Assembly (NCBI GenBank): GCA_014905825.1
Contig: JACGCN010000022.1
Span: 1-64,000 of the forward strand
DNA from: Lyophyllum atratum
Taxonomy: Eukaryota > Basidiomycota > Agaricomycetes > Agaricales > Lyophyllaceae
Direction: 5' to 3'
Length of the DNA: 64,000 nt
Made by a program: the position numbers and the translations under genes
Shown: positions 44,198 to 56,400 of the stretch, in pieces
Numbering within the stretch: position 1 is the first letter of the stretch
Layout of the letters: each line of letters opens with the position of its first letter
The notes under the pieces: generated by a model
Seen by the model: only the letters and a program-made list of their open reading frames with translations
Database searches by the model: none
Told to the model about the DNA's origin: nothing

Positions 44198-46571
44198 TCA
44201 ATGCCAATGCAATTTCCAGTGCGCCTTGATAAGATCTGCTGCTCGTTCCGCGATGATGTACACGGGAGCCATAGTATGCCCAGCGGTGACGAACGGCTAG
44301 TTTAACCTCATTCAGGATCATGACTGAGAAATAGGAGAGTGAGTTCAGTGAAAGCTTACCATAACTGAAGCATCGACAATGCGAAGCCCGGAAACTCCTT
44401 TCACCCGCAAATCAGGGTTTACTACTCCTTCTCGCGCTCCCTCAGCAGACATAGCGGCCGTTCCAGTTGGATGGGAAGCGCCTACAGCATTTTTGCGAAT
44501 GTATTCTTCCAACGACTGATTACTGTCAGTCACATTGGCTAAATCTCCAGCAGGGCCAATGACATAGTTGTCCCAAGCAGGAGCGGAAACAAAGCGGTTG
44601 GCACTCTGAACGGCCTCCCGCATGGCAAAAAGGTCGAATTCAGACGTTAAGTATGCGGGATTGATCAGGGGTGGGTCCAGTGGGTTGGCGGATTTCAAAG
44701 AAACGCTTCCTCCTGGTATGCCGTCGTAAGTTGTAGCCTAGGTACGAAATGATTGTGAACAAACTTACGAGAATCTGGAGTAACGACGACCGCAGTAATG
44801 CCCAGGAAATGTCCCGGGCCTGCCGTATGATAAAGTCCTGCACCGTTCTATTGTGAACAAGATTCTGTCAGCCAAGTCCAAGACATCTGAAGAACCACAC
44901 ACATACGCCGATGAAAAGTTCGTGGTGCGGCGTACTGGGTCCAGATGAAGGATCCTCAAAGGACTTGAATATGGTTGAATTGCTCGGCATCCTTGACCAT
45001 GCAATATGACTTGCGAAGCTTGTCGCAAGCGGCCCCGTTTTGGTCTCTTGCCATTGCTTTATCAGCTCCGCCTTCAGAGTTGCGTTATTCTCAATGCTGA
45101 ATGGTACAAATTCCATGCTGTGAATATATGCGGAGGGAGAGAGACTTACTTATCAAGAGTGTCGTTGGAATTGACGAACCAGGCCATTGACAAACCTGGC
45201 TGGTCGGAGAGGTTCTTCCCGACGCTAGGGAGGTTGATGATAGGTGTGATCCCCATCGCACTCAGCTCCGTGGCATCTCCTATCCCGGAATTCAACAGGA
45301 TATGAGGGGTACCGATTGTACCTGCAGAAAGTACTAGCTCTTTGGACGCCGTGATCACCCTACGAGGTCCTATGACGATGGCATAAGCATCTGGAATGGA
45401 CGGCCACGGTGGCATTTACCAAAGTTTTTCTCGTCTGTGAATTCCACAGTCCGGATAACAGGTGTCGAGCCGACCGAATTCGTTTTGAGAATCCTGGTAA
45501 CCCGTGTATTTACAAGCACATGAAGATTTCGTCGATTGATGAACTGCGGTCCTAAATAGGACGTCGCGGAACTACTGCGTTGCCCGTTCCCGATGGTGGT
45601 CTGCAGCCATCCTGTACAGGAGTCAGCTTGGATGATAAGGACATTTTAATCATTCGATATACCAAGTCCCAGGGGATTCCCGGAGTTCATGTCTTTATTG
45701 AAAGGGAACTCCTGATTCAATTCGACACCCGCTTGGATAACACGAGAATCGGTGGGCTGAGGAAAACCGCTCAAGCTAACGGCATTGACGCCGTTGAACC
45801 CGTGAACCGAAGAATCGAACTGGTTGGTCGTATTATGGTGGTCAACAGGTGCAGTCCATCGCTCGTTCTAAAATGACATGGGTGGTCAAAACGGTACTTC
45901 TCGTCGAATTATTGACGGGATCCACTTTGCGAATGTAAGGTTGAATTCGGTTCCAAGACCATCCCGAGTCCCCGGTAACGGTAGCAAACCGGTTGAAGTC
46001 CGATGACGAACCTCTGGTGTAAAACATGCCATCTGAACCATTGCAGTCAGTTGGTAGGTGAGAAGTGATGGTCGAGAAGATTTCCGTACTGATTGAGCTA
46101 CTCCCGCCCAGAATATGACCTCGGGGATATCGTACACTCCTCCCACCGAGCGCGGCTTGAGGTGTGGTTGTGAAATTCCAGTCGTAGGCTGCACCACCAG
46201 GTGACGTTGCGAGGCCAGGCACAATACTGCGGAGTACGCCTTCATTCCTGGAATTGAACGTCAGTAGCTTGACGCTTTATAGGAAGTTAAATTGAAGACT
46301 GACGAGGGGCCACTTTCTAGGACCAATACGTTGATTTTCGGAAGTTTTCGGATCTTCCGTTAATCTGTTGGCGATCACATTGCCAGCGGTTCCACCTAAA
46401 GTCATCCTAAGGCTTTCCCCATTTCCTGAGAGGAGGTCCCTCACCTCCAATGACCACAAAGTCAAATTTGAGGGCTGGTAGGCTTTCAAAATGATCATAG
46501 ATGGCGGCAAGGGAGGTTTGAGCTGCGACAAGAAAGACACAGGCAATGGCACGGAGTGGTGACATTCCCAT
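44198..46571 (-). pseudogene. GMC oxidoreductase, aryl-alcohol-oxidase-like, frameshifted by a 10-bp duplication
   Basis: FAD-dependent glucose-methanol-choline oxidoreductase; secreted members oxidise aryl alcohols and supply H2O2 for lignin breakdown. Signal peptide MGMSPLRAIACVFLVAAQTS, then FDFVVIGG joined to GTAGNVIANRLTEDP (FAD-binding). Directly after this a 10-bp tandem duplication (46333-46352) shifts the frame; skipping one copy restores KINVLVLESGPS. Downstream all exons look intact: RGHILGGSSSIN, YTRGSSSDFNRF, GDSGWSWNRIQPY, the GMC signature ELVLSAGTIGTPHILLNSGI, the catalytic region ASHPTGTAAM, and PFVTAGHTMAPVYIIAERAA. Histidines at both catalytic positions match the aryl-alcohol-oxidase type. 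A TATA box is present. The decay therefore looks recent, or the duplication is an assembly or allele difference. Confidence 0.85.
46333..46352. repeat. 10-bp tandem duplication inside the GMC gene
   Basis: GATTTTCGGA and AGTTTTCGGA side by side (plus strand). On the coding strand TCCGAAAACT then TCCGAAAATC. Confidence 0.9.
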
Positions 46572-46628
46572 AGTGGGCGGGCGATTGCGGGGAAAGAGTA
46601 ACAGCGGATGAAGGAAATCTAGCGGGGT

Positions 46629-46636
46629 CTTATATA
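46629..46636 (-). promoter_or_regulatory. TATA box of the GMC gene
   Basis: TATATAAG on the minus strand, 58 bp upstream of ATG 46571. Confidence 0.6.
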
Positions 46637-46639
46637 ACA

Positions 46640-49600
46640 GGGTATTTGCAGAAGAGATGAATCAGATGTCGTCGAAGCGGGCAGCACGAAGGGTGCCTGC
46701 TACACATGACTCTCTCAACAGCTGCTTCTCTTCTCCTTCGCAACGGTTTTCCCATTCTGGTCGTAACCGACAGAAGATTCAGGCTGACGAGGATGTTCAA
46801 TCCCAGAGGTAAGTCAGGACTGTCAGGACTGTCAGGTACCACCCCACGACTCGGATGCAGTTCCCCTGACCGATGTCAATGTCCCCATGCAGTCAAGTGA
46901 TACCCATCATCGATGCTGTGGTCTCTGTAGATAAGATGGCTGAAACGCCACAGTTGGACTGCTGAATATAATTGGGGAGATTAAGATACCGAAGCATACC
47001 AGAAAGCTCCAGTAGGATAATAAACTCATGGAATGTAACTTGACGGGCTTGCCCTGGCTGAAAAAAAATCATTGGAAAGCAGTAGCTTTATGAGTAGGTA
47101 GGTACCATCAGGATGGGCGGTGGAGGGTTGAGTTGAGGTTGAGTGGAGAACTTCTACATTGAGCCTACTTCGGTTGACCAGTCACGATTTCCTGGTGGCA
47201 GTGCACTTTTCTTTGCTTATCTTTGGCTCTATGTACGTGTTGTTGATGCCGTGACAAGTCCTCCTCCCTTCCTTTGAACTCTTGTCATGTCCGAACCCCA
47301 ACTTTCCAATCTCCTACGGCCCCTGCCTTTCTACACCTTGATCGCTCCAGGCTCCCGTTTAGCTGCTCTATTCTGATTCCCCTTGGTCAACCGACGCTTC
47401 CAGCCAAAATGATCCACTTCTGAACAAGAAGTGAAATCTAACCCTAAGTTTCTATAGGTCAACGAGTGTCCAACCAACTACTTCGCGAGGTTTAGCAGCT
47501 CATCTCTCGGACTTTGACGAGTAGCAGCCGCCGGTTACGTGTTGGGTCTTTAGGATGAACCTTTGTATGTTGGACACATTGTCTCCGTCGACTAGTTGCC
47601 CGTGCCCAGAGCCACTTCGCTTACAATGACGTTTCGGGTTCCACCCCTATCGCATCTCCGGAAAAGTGCTCCAATCCGGTTTACAAGTCGCTCTTGCATT
47701 TCGACAACGCACAGGGCCCCGTCTGTATCGCCTCGGGACACCCGTTCTCGTCGCCTGATGTCCTCTCACCACCTCCGAACAAAGGCCGGATGGAAGTCTG
47801 CCCTTAGCCGTCTTCGCTAGGCGCTCTGGGTGCTTTCGTTTACACTTTCCTTTCGGTGACGGCAGCGGGTACACGGTGGACAGGGATAGGCGACGCCGGA
47901 AACACGCGGGCTCCATCGTTGGGATGTGAGGTGACTGCGGAATGGAGCACCAGAGAAGCGTCGCGGGACTTTTTTGGGGGTTTAAGCCCGTCATCGAGTA
48001 GGCCCCGCTCAATCTGGAACAGGCACGCCGACGAGACAGTCCATTTGGGATCACATACAAGCCTCCACGCGAGGCTGCTTCCCCCCGTCGCTACTCACGT
48101 ACATCGCGTCTTTTCCTTTCAGTATGCATTTTTGCTGCTGAGCGGACCGCACGTTCCACGAGATCGACAGCCGCCTCTATCAAGCCCGCTCGGGAAGAGT
48201 GGTACGAAGTTTCCACACAGGACACCGTTGGCCTGGGTCGTCGCGACTCTTTCCCTGAGCCACTTCCACGCAGGTGGGAGTCTCAAATCCCGGTGTCGTT
48301 TCGGCAAGGTTCCGAGCACCGTGGACTACTGTGGTACATATCTGCCCCGCTCTTCGAGCGTCGTGCGTGAGACACATCGCAGGCGAAGTCCAGAAGCGTC
48401 GGCGAACGCATCGAAACTTGCATGGCTTCGCGATGGTTATATACCAGGGATCCGGACAGGAGCGAGCAGTTTGGACATTACAGGGAAACGCACAAGAAAG
48501 CATGGACCTTGATGATTGAATCGGTGGTTCCCGACGCGCGAGTAGGCGCCTTGGCACGGCGTGGTTCGTCGCCTGGCGTTGGTCGATTCGTTGTCTCCGT
48601 CAAGCATCACTCGATGCCTCAGATATGGCCTGACTCAAGCCTTGGACGGATTTCCTGTACCCCCAACCTCGCGCCCTTCAGAACTAGAAGGCCGACTACT
48701 ATTGCCTAGCTATGTATTAGTAACTCGACTCCCACGTTGCACTTAGGTTCTCGACCATCCGTTCGCAGATACGAAGTGGTAGATCGGCAGGTCCCAGTGT
48801 CATCCCTATGCAAGCCAGGTGCTCCCCGGCCTCGTTATTCAGTCAGACGGCGAAGACCCATTCCTTCGAGCCCTTGACGCGGCTCCCACTCGCTCTTCAA
48901 TTTCCATGGCTTGTATCCGGTCTTTCCGTCATAATATCAGAGACCCGTCTACTTGACAACCCATGTTCTTCTCCTCGTCCATTTCTCGCTTTCATTTCCC
49001 CATGCTGCCTGTCGTGCCAGGGTCTGCTCGCACGTTGGTTTACCCGCTCTGCATTTGAAGTTGTGGATCCTTCGGGAGTTGCAACAGAGATTTGTTCTCG
49101 AGTTCATTGCGAGCTAAGGTTTTACAATCGACTGTTATGCTGTATCTTTGGCCAGGCAGATCCGTATGTGGCGACGGAACTAGGATGGGCTTGGAGGCGT
49201 TCATGGCGAGAGTGTCGGAACTTCTCTTGGTCGCGGAAGTACTTGCAGCCATTGGCAGGTACAAGAAGACGAATGTTGGGTTGCAGATTCTGCTCAGAAT
49301 TGGCGAGCTATCCCTGTGCGCTACGAGCGAGAGGCCACGGGAGCTCCGGTGCGAACTCGGGAGGGGCCCGCTCTATTACAAATCTATCGGCAGCCCACTG
49401 GGCAGGACGGAATGGGATGACGGATCCTTTAGTGCAAGGTGGATGGGAAAGCTTTCGGTTGTAATGACCGGATGTGACTACTTGTGGAGCAGGAGTTGGG
49501 CCAACACATGTGGTCGGGCATTGTAGCGGGGGAAACCCTTGTGGTTTCGAGAGTACGGAAGCGTCTGAGGGAACACTTTGGTTCGGTCCGCTGTCGGGGT

Positions 49601-49919
49601 AGCGGATGTTGTGGATTACGTGGATCGGCTGATTGTATTGAAGAGGACGCACGTCCGATGATTCATGCTAGCCAAATTTTTTGCGATGTTTTCACCTTCG
49701 TAGTGATTTTTCTACTTTCTAGCAACACCGGAATCTGTTATCTTGATCAAGACACGCAACGGTGCGTTGGTTGAAACCTGCTCGTCATTTGCGACCGGGT
49801 ATTAACTAAAGGTGTTACAGTGTAAGTGCGAAGGCACATTTTGTTGCATAAGGTACATTTTTTTGCATAGGTATTGAAGACGAACTGTATTCCGCTGCTA
49901 TGAATATTTATATCGTTCT
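46640..49919. other. 3.3 kb without a recognisable gene
   Basis: Higher-GC sequence with several open frames of about 80-220 codons on both strands (for example 47856-48512 and 48808-49464 plus), none with domain motifs, signal peptides or convincing splice structure. Translations are rich in C, W, R and P as in random frames. May be a decayed transposable element or non-coding transcript. Confidence 0.45.
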
Positions 49920-50550
49920 CTGAGGTCACTTCCACTACCCATCGAGTCGATGTCTGCCGAAAGACTTTCATGAACTCGCAGATACTATATATCTCAGCAT
50001 TTGCACAAGAATGGGTGGCTTCGGGCCCTACGAGGAGAGAAAGGGAAAAGAAACTGACTGGTCGAGAGAGACGTGCCAACCAGCAGTATCCTGACTCGCA
50101 GTGCCCGAGATCTTATCCAGCTGAGCATAGAGCTCACCTGCTCGCGAGAGATGGTCGTTCCATGTCTGGCTTCCAGTCGTAAGTGCCGTCTTCAGCTGGT
50201 CGGCCTTGCCACAGGGGTACGTGGGCTCGAGAGAGTCAAAAGCGGAGGCCCGGATGATCGCTTCGATGCCGGTGCTGCTGGGGAACAAGCCTTTGACGAG
50301 TCCGGCGCTGGCGACTTAGGATGTGATTTGGTTATTGGTGACGCTTATAGGTGAACCAAAGTTAGAAATGTTTTCAAGGATGGAGAACGACTTTGCGACG
50401 TACGGATTTGAGAAGTCGTGGGGTTGAAGCGGGAGTCGAGGTTCAGACGTTTTGCGTCTATTTTGCGTAGACAAGTCCGGAGGTCCTTGCCGTGCGTGAT
50501 GGCGTCTTCAATCGATTGTTTGGAAACGTGACATTTTAGTACCATCTTAA
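49920..50550 (-). pseudogene. Truncated copy of the histidine phosphatase gene at 57349-59363
   Basis: 50030-50550 aligns with about 58170-58680 of the intact gene: shared peptides ITHGKDLRT, AKRLNLDSRF, SAFDSLEPTYPC, TGSQTWNDHL and DTAGWHVS. 49920-49960 aligns with the last exon (ACATCGACTCGATG). The exons between them, with the second half of the catalytic domain, and everything upstream including the RHHKRTP active site are missing. There is a TCTATTTTGCG insertion in the AKRLN exon. The copy cannot make an active enzyme. Confidence 0.85.
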
Positions 50551-50818
50551 AGAAGTAGCGAATATGTTTACAAGGACGCAAGAAGCGGCTACTGATGCCA
50601 CAACGTGCCTCTGAAAGTAAGGTTGGGCGACAGGCAGAAGGGCTGGCCGGGGAAATCTCAGGTTTCCTGGATGAGGATTGGTTAAAGAGTGCTCAGAACT
50701 TGAGCGGCAAATGCGAGATCAAGACTATCAATTTCGCAAGGGAACATACATGTCAAACTATGTACCTCCAGACGTTCCTACTACCTAGATCGAGTCCAAA
50801 AACCTAGTCTCCACACAT

Positions 50819-51793
50819 CTACTCCCAGTCGTACGCAGCATCATAGTAAGCAGCCCTACGGTGGCCGCGGGACTCAGGAATGGTTGGCAAGGGCTGGACA
50901 AATGTGGACGGCTTTCCGGGGTACCTGGGTGCTGGCAAAGGGTCCCTGGGCTTATACGAAGGTGGGTTGACAGGAACGTTAGGACGATAAGCTGGTGGCT
51001 GCGCGGCCGCGGGAGTCCCAGATGGTGACGGGCTACGACGTTCGTGAATGGTAGGCAACTTTGGCTGGACAACTTTGGACGGCTTGCCGGGATACTTGGG
51101 TGCTGGCATGGGGTCTTTGGGCTTATACGGAGGCGGGTTGATGGGAACGTTAGGACGATAAGCTGGTGGCTGCGCGGCTGCGGGAGTCCCAGATGGTGAT
51201 GGGCTGCGACGTTCGTGAATGGTAGGCAACTTTGGCTGGACAACTTTGGACGGCTTTCCGGGGTACTTGGGTGCTGGCATGGGGTCCTTAGGCTTATACG
51301 GAGGTGGGTTGATGGGAACATTAGGACGATAAGCTGGTGGCTGCGCGGCTGCGGGAGTCCCAGATGGTGATGGGCTGCGACGTTCGTGAATGGTAGGCAA
51401 CTTTGGCTGGACAACTTTGGACGGCTTGCCGGGGTACTTGGGTGCTGGCATGGGGTCCTTAGGCTTATACGGAGGTGGGTTGATGGGAACATTAGGACGA
51501 TAAGCTGGTGGCTGCGCGGCTGCGGGAGTCCCAGATGGCGAGGGACTCCTCTTTTCTGGTGCCTCCATCCAATCACGAGCATCCAGGGCCTTACCCTCGT
51601 ACCAGTCCCGTTCGAAATTCTGGACATCCTTCAACTCAGAGCGATAAGCTAAATCCCTCTCCTGGATTGGCCTGCGACTCGTCAGTAGGCAATTTTTGCT
51701 AGAAAACGTTGAAGCTTACATCGGGGCGCCAAGGACAGTGACACTAGAAAGCAGCAGCGCGAGGGATATAGTGCCATAGCGAATGAAGAACAT
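50819..51793 (-). CDS. Secreted proline-rich repeat protein (4 x 57 residues)
   Basis: Two exons: a signal-peptide exon (MFFIRYGTISLALLLSSVTV, then LGAPM) and a long exon starting PIQERDLAYRSELKDVQNFE. The bulk is four tandem 57-residue units beginning RSPSPSGTPAAAQPPAYRPN and continuing VPINPPPYKPKDPMPAPKYP, GKPSKVVQPKLPTIHE; the last unit (nearest the stop) has diverged. The C-terminus is RRAAYYDAAYDWE. The proline/lysine/tyrosine composition suggests an extended wall-associated or adhesive protein, analogous to plant and fungal proline-rich wall proteins; no enzyme domain. Confidence 0.8.
50870..51555. repeat. Coding minisatellite, 171-bp unit, four copies
   Basis: The same positions recur every 171 bp (for example TTCGTGAATGGTAGGCAACT at 51041, 51212 and 51383). 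Copies two to four are nearly identical; the copy nearest the stop codon is diverged. Confidence 0.92.
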
Positions 51794-52692
51794 GTTTGGA
51801 TATGTCGTGAAATGAAGAGTTTTGAAGAAGTGTTGGTATGTTCAAGAGCTGCGCATCTTGGTTAGCGACGTCAGTCGACTGGTTCCGGAACACTCACTAG
51901 ACCAGCTACTCTACGAAGATACAAGCGATCGTTAGGCAAGGGTGAGGATGCTGGGGACGAAAGATGAGTAAAGACACGGAAAGTGGGATAGACTAGACTC
52001 ACTAGGCCAGCTAGCAGACCTTGGCTGATGAGAAGCTTTCCTGCAGCGAGGTCAGTATTTATACAATCCGTGGACCACATGTGACTTTCGTGGTAGATTG
52101 AAATCCAAGTGAAAGACCGGTGGCACCCGTTCGTTATGAAACGATTGACGGAGGGGAGCGGTATTCCTGTGATGCCTGATGTCAGATCGTTCTAGCTAGA
52201 AGTTGCTAGTATGGGGCAAGTCCGGTGTTTGTATTTCAGGCTATGTGTTGCGCCTAAACGAAGAGTAAAGTTCAGCGCGCAAACACCGTAGAAAAAAAGC
52301 CCTGTAGGGTCTATCATACATTACGTGCAGGCCTTCCAGAGGGGCTCATCAGAGCGATCAAGAAGATGGTTGGGGGCTAAAGTTCATGAAAATTATTGAT
52401 GCTTGAAATAGCCCACCAACGGCCAATTCAGTAATTAGTTAGTCTTAGGCGAAGATATTACAGTGGTAGCCCCGTTGGCAGTCAACAACGAGTGGTGCAT
52501 TCGATGAACAGCGGCAAGGATGATAGACAATGCAAAGACGATGAGCCTGTGGCACGGTCATGAGAGGCAGTCAGCCGAACCAGTCCATTTGTGGGGAGGA
52601 TCCGTCCCATTACCATCAGAATCACCAGAGCACTTGTTCGATATCGCGTCCATTTGCGAGTCCATTTGCGAGTCCATCTGTGAGTCCGCTTC
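51794..52692. other. Promoter region of the repeat protein and 3' flank of the next gene
   Basis: A minus-strand TATAAATA at about 52053-52060 is a candidate TATA box, which would imply a long leader, perhaps with a spliced 5' UTR (two similar ACTCACTAG-CCAGCTA blocks at about 51890 and 51998). No other gene recognised. Confidence 0.4.
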
Positions 52693-52840
52693 TCACCGTT
52701 TGTGAGGAGGATCAGTGTCATTACCATCAGAATCACCGTGACCAGCGTCCTTGTTCGACATCGAATCCATTTGTGAGTCCATTTGTGAGTCCACAAGTGA
52801 GAAGGATCAGTTCCATTACCATCGAAATCACCAGGCTCCT
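52608..52840. repeat. Tandem repeat block with nested 12-bp units
   Basis: Blocks starting CATTACCATC at 52608, 52719 and 52814. Inside them the 12-bp unit GAGTCCATTTGY (DSQM on the minus strand) is repeated two or three times per block. Confidence 0.85.
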
Positions 52841-53364
52841 TGTTCGACGCCGAGGTTGACCGATCAAGACCAGTGTTACTATCTCCATCATCCGAGTTTC
52901 ATGAAAGCAGTGTTCGAGGACAGACTTCGCCTCCAGTTCCTGCGCAAATGCCGAGATAGTATCTGTGAGTCGACGAAGGTGACGGTCCTTTGAACAGGTT
53001 GAATTGCTGTCAATATCATGGTCATGCTGGAAATCCAACCCTTGAGCATTAGTAAGCACCGGCGAAGTCGCCACCATCATGCTCGATCCAGCATCATGAT
53101 TTGAGGCCACTATGATTCCTCCGGAGTCCCCCATTTGTTCGAGCATCAGAGCTAGCGTCAGATGACTCCATTCGCCATTGTGTGGGCTCTCTAGCCTCGT
53201 CAGAAATCTGTCCAAACGATCATGATCACGTCCGGCGATCTCTGCATCGCCATGAAGATATCAAGTTTCGACTCATCAGCGCTCTGCATCGGCGAAGCTG
53301 TGCGAAGGTACAATCAGGGTACCATTGCGAAACTTAGGTGCGTACGTATTGTTCTACGCTTCAT
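52693..53364 (-). CDS. Hypothetical protein with DSQM repeats
   Basis: Model of about four exons: MKRRTI, then SPMQSADESKLDIFMAMQRS, then SPHNGEWSHLTLALMLEQMG with a long following stretch ending ISAFAQELEA, and finally NTGLDRSTSASNKEPGDFDG with repeats of GDSDGN-TDPPHK and (V)DSQMDSQMDSM. Introns are GT-AG but were fitted by eye. The stop at 52693 cuts a third repeat block, which stays open beyond it, so the array may have been truncated. It is divergent from the M16 peptidase, with 65 bp between start codons. No function inferred. Confidence 0.45.
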
Positions 53365-53429
53365 GTATAACAACTTAGGTTCGTGAGCAGACGGTCGAGA
53401 CTCGAAATCCAACTTCCTGAGCGTCAGAT

Positions 53430-56400
53430 ATGCCGCAAGATCCCGACCGATGCGCACAAAGGGATAGCACGAATTGGAAGCACGTTGGATGTACTGCGTC
53501 GCGCCCATCTTATTTCCAACACGAAGGAGAAATACAGAAATCTATCAATGACGATCGACACTACCGTGTCATTCAACTTGCCAATGGGTTGCAGGCTCTC
53601 TTGATACACGACGCTGCCGCCGAATACGGAGCCGCCTGTCTCAATGTCGCAGTTGGCGAGCTAATGGATCCCGTGGGTTACTTCTAACTCATGTTTAAGC
53701 TAAACTATTGTTCAAATTACCAAACACATCTAGGAAGATCTCCCAGGTCTAGCTCATTTTTGCGAGCACTTACTATTCTCAGTAAGCAAGTAGTAAGGAG
53801 CAGGCCTCGATTGAGTGATCAACTCTTTTGGCTACAGGGAACAGAACAATACCCGGAAGATGGCGAGTATGCATCGGTATGTGGCTTGCTCTCTTACTTC
53901 CGTCGCAGTACGAAGCCTTTTTTCGCCAGTTTGTAGCTGCCAATGGTGGCGAAATCTACGCGTGTACGGAGGCGTCCACCACTAGCTATGTCTTCTCGGT
54001 ACTCCCTTCGGCACTTCCTGACGCTCTCGTGCGATTTTCGAACATGTTCCATTCCCCTCTCTTCACGCCCTACGCCACGTTTCGCGAATTACAAGTCGTT
54101 GACTCAGAGCATACACTAAATGCCCTTGATGATGCATCGAGAATCCAGCAGGTCGTCAAGGGCCTGTGTGACAGCAGACACCCGTGGAGCAACTTCGGGA
54201 AGGGGAACATGAAGAGCCTAGCTGGCATTGGACAGCACGCATATGAAAGAAGCTCTGCAGATCTCCAAATTTATGACTCCAATGACATATCTAAGGTTTG
54301 TAGACGTCCTAGAGATTCGCAAAATGCCTCTAAGCTGATGTTCGTCAATTACAAGGGCGACGGCGGTGCCGCAGGGCGAGAAACGAGACGGAGGTTGATT
54401 GAATGGTGGACTCAGCACTACTGTGCCGGGAGAATGAAACTAGTCATACTTGGAAAAGGTAACATCGCGGACCAATCATCGTAAATCGATTCTGACGACT
54501 ACCTTAGAAACTCTAGATGAACTGAGTGATTTAACTGCCAAGTTATTCGCCCCTATCTTGAACCGGGGCGTTGAGCCGTATACTTTGTTCAAACCTCATC
54601 CGTATGGAACGAAAGCGCGTGGCACCATCACGTTCATCAAGTCTGTGACCGATAGGACCTCGCTTGATATAGCATTCGCAATACCCCACCAAGCTCCAGA
54701 ATATGCGACAAAACCAGGTCGATTTTTGAGTGGGATCGTGGGTTATGCTGGGCCTGGGTCGCTCTCGTCATATTTGAGAAACAAAGGGTGGATTAGCTAC
54801 CTTGGAATCTCTTCGCACACGCTTGCAGCCGGAATTGACGATTTCGGCATACAGGTCGCATTGACAGCAGATGGCTTGGGTGATGCAGTGTCTTTTGATC
54901 TTTCCTGCATCCTACTGATAGATTTCGTCGCAGCTGAATATCGGGAGGTACTTGCGACCATCCATCGCTACATTCGCCTTCTCCAGACCTCGACTCTACC
55001 CAACCACCTTTACCATGAACGTAAACAGCTTGCCGACATCGCGTTCCGTTATGACCACAAGAACGGCGACGGTGCTGGCTACGTTTTAGACCTTGCCGAG
55101 CAGATGCAATCTCCGTACGTTCCTGCGGAGTGCTATTTAAGGGCATCGTGCTTTGATGAAGAATACCATGAACAAGGTGTCCGAGACGTACTTGAAATGC
55201 TGACTCCGGAGCATGCCCGTGTTGTTGTAGTCGCCAAAGATCTCGAAGCTATCGCGCCGGAAGGAGAATGGCTGGCAGAAAAATGGTATGGGACAGAATA
55301 TAAATTTTGCGAGTATGACGAGGAACTCATGCAACTGGTACGCCGATTTCTGTATCTCCTTCTTTCTACAGGAACTGAAGGCACCGAAGGCACTTAACCC
55401 TGAACGTATTCCGGAGCTTTCTCTTCCGGAGCCCAACGATTTTATTCCAGTCAATATAACGATCCGCAAGCAAGACGTGGCTGAGGTTCTTTCAGTCATT
55501 TTACCCTTTGAATTGCCTTTAATCCCTTGTATAGTGTTTGAAAGAACCCATTCTGCTCCACGAAACATCGTTGATTTCGCTTTGGCACAAAATGGACGAT
55601 CAATTTTGGGTGCCCCATGGGAGCATCTCACTTTTGATTTCGTGCTCTACGTCCAACACCACTCCGCGTCGCGCTATCATGACCCAGTGCGTTTCAACCA
55701 GACCCTCATGTTTCTTTACGTTATTCACCTATCAATCAGGATGTGGCTTGTAGGCGTGAACCAAGCCCTGGACTCATGCACTGACGCGGCAAGCAGCGTC
55801 GGCTTTGATTTTGCACTCACGGACGACATTGCCAGTAGTAGTCTTTCGCTGCGTGTACGAGGGTACGGCGAGAAGATTCCGACCCTTCTTCGTCGAATCC
55901 TGGAGGAAATAAAAGGTTTCAGGCTGCATCTCGACGCCTTGGAATATTATTCTCCGTCCGTAGGTCATAGACCGCATTCCTTTTCTTCTTGCGATCCTGA
56001 ATCTTTCCAATTCTTAGCAATACGAAGAACTTGAAAATTGGAAATTGTCGGCGCCTTACATTAGAGGCGACTACTTCTGCAACTATCTCATGATGCAGAA
56101 CGTGTGGACGCACGAGGAGCGCGTTGCCGAGCTGGCTGGTAATCGTTTACCGATTTTATCTTCGTCATAGATTTACCCTCCATCGCAGATATCACTTTCG
56201 ATGAATTCTCTGCGCACTGTGCCGAACTTCTTTCGCATATCCATATACGTGCACTCGTGCATGGCTATATCAGCAAAGAGGTCCTCAGAACAAACTTGCA
56301 TCGCCTCTTTGGCTGAAGAACATCTCAGGAAGCTTTGGACGTAATGAATGCCACCGAAAGCATTCTCCAGCCCAACCCCGTGCTTACACCGGTCGAGCTT

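Noticed and set aside
47856..49464. Two 218-codon plus-strand frames
   Set aside because: Composition rich in R, C, W and P without motifs; consistent with chance frames in GC-rich DNA.
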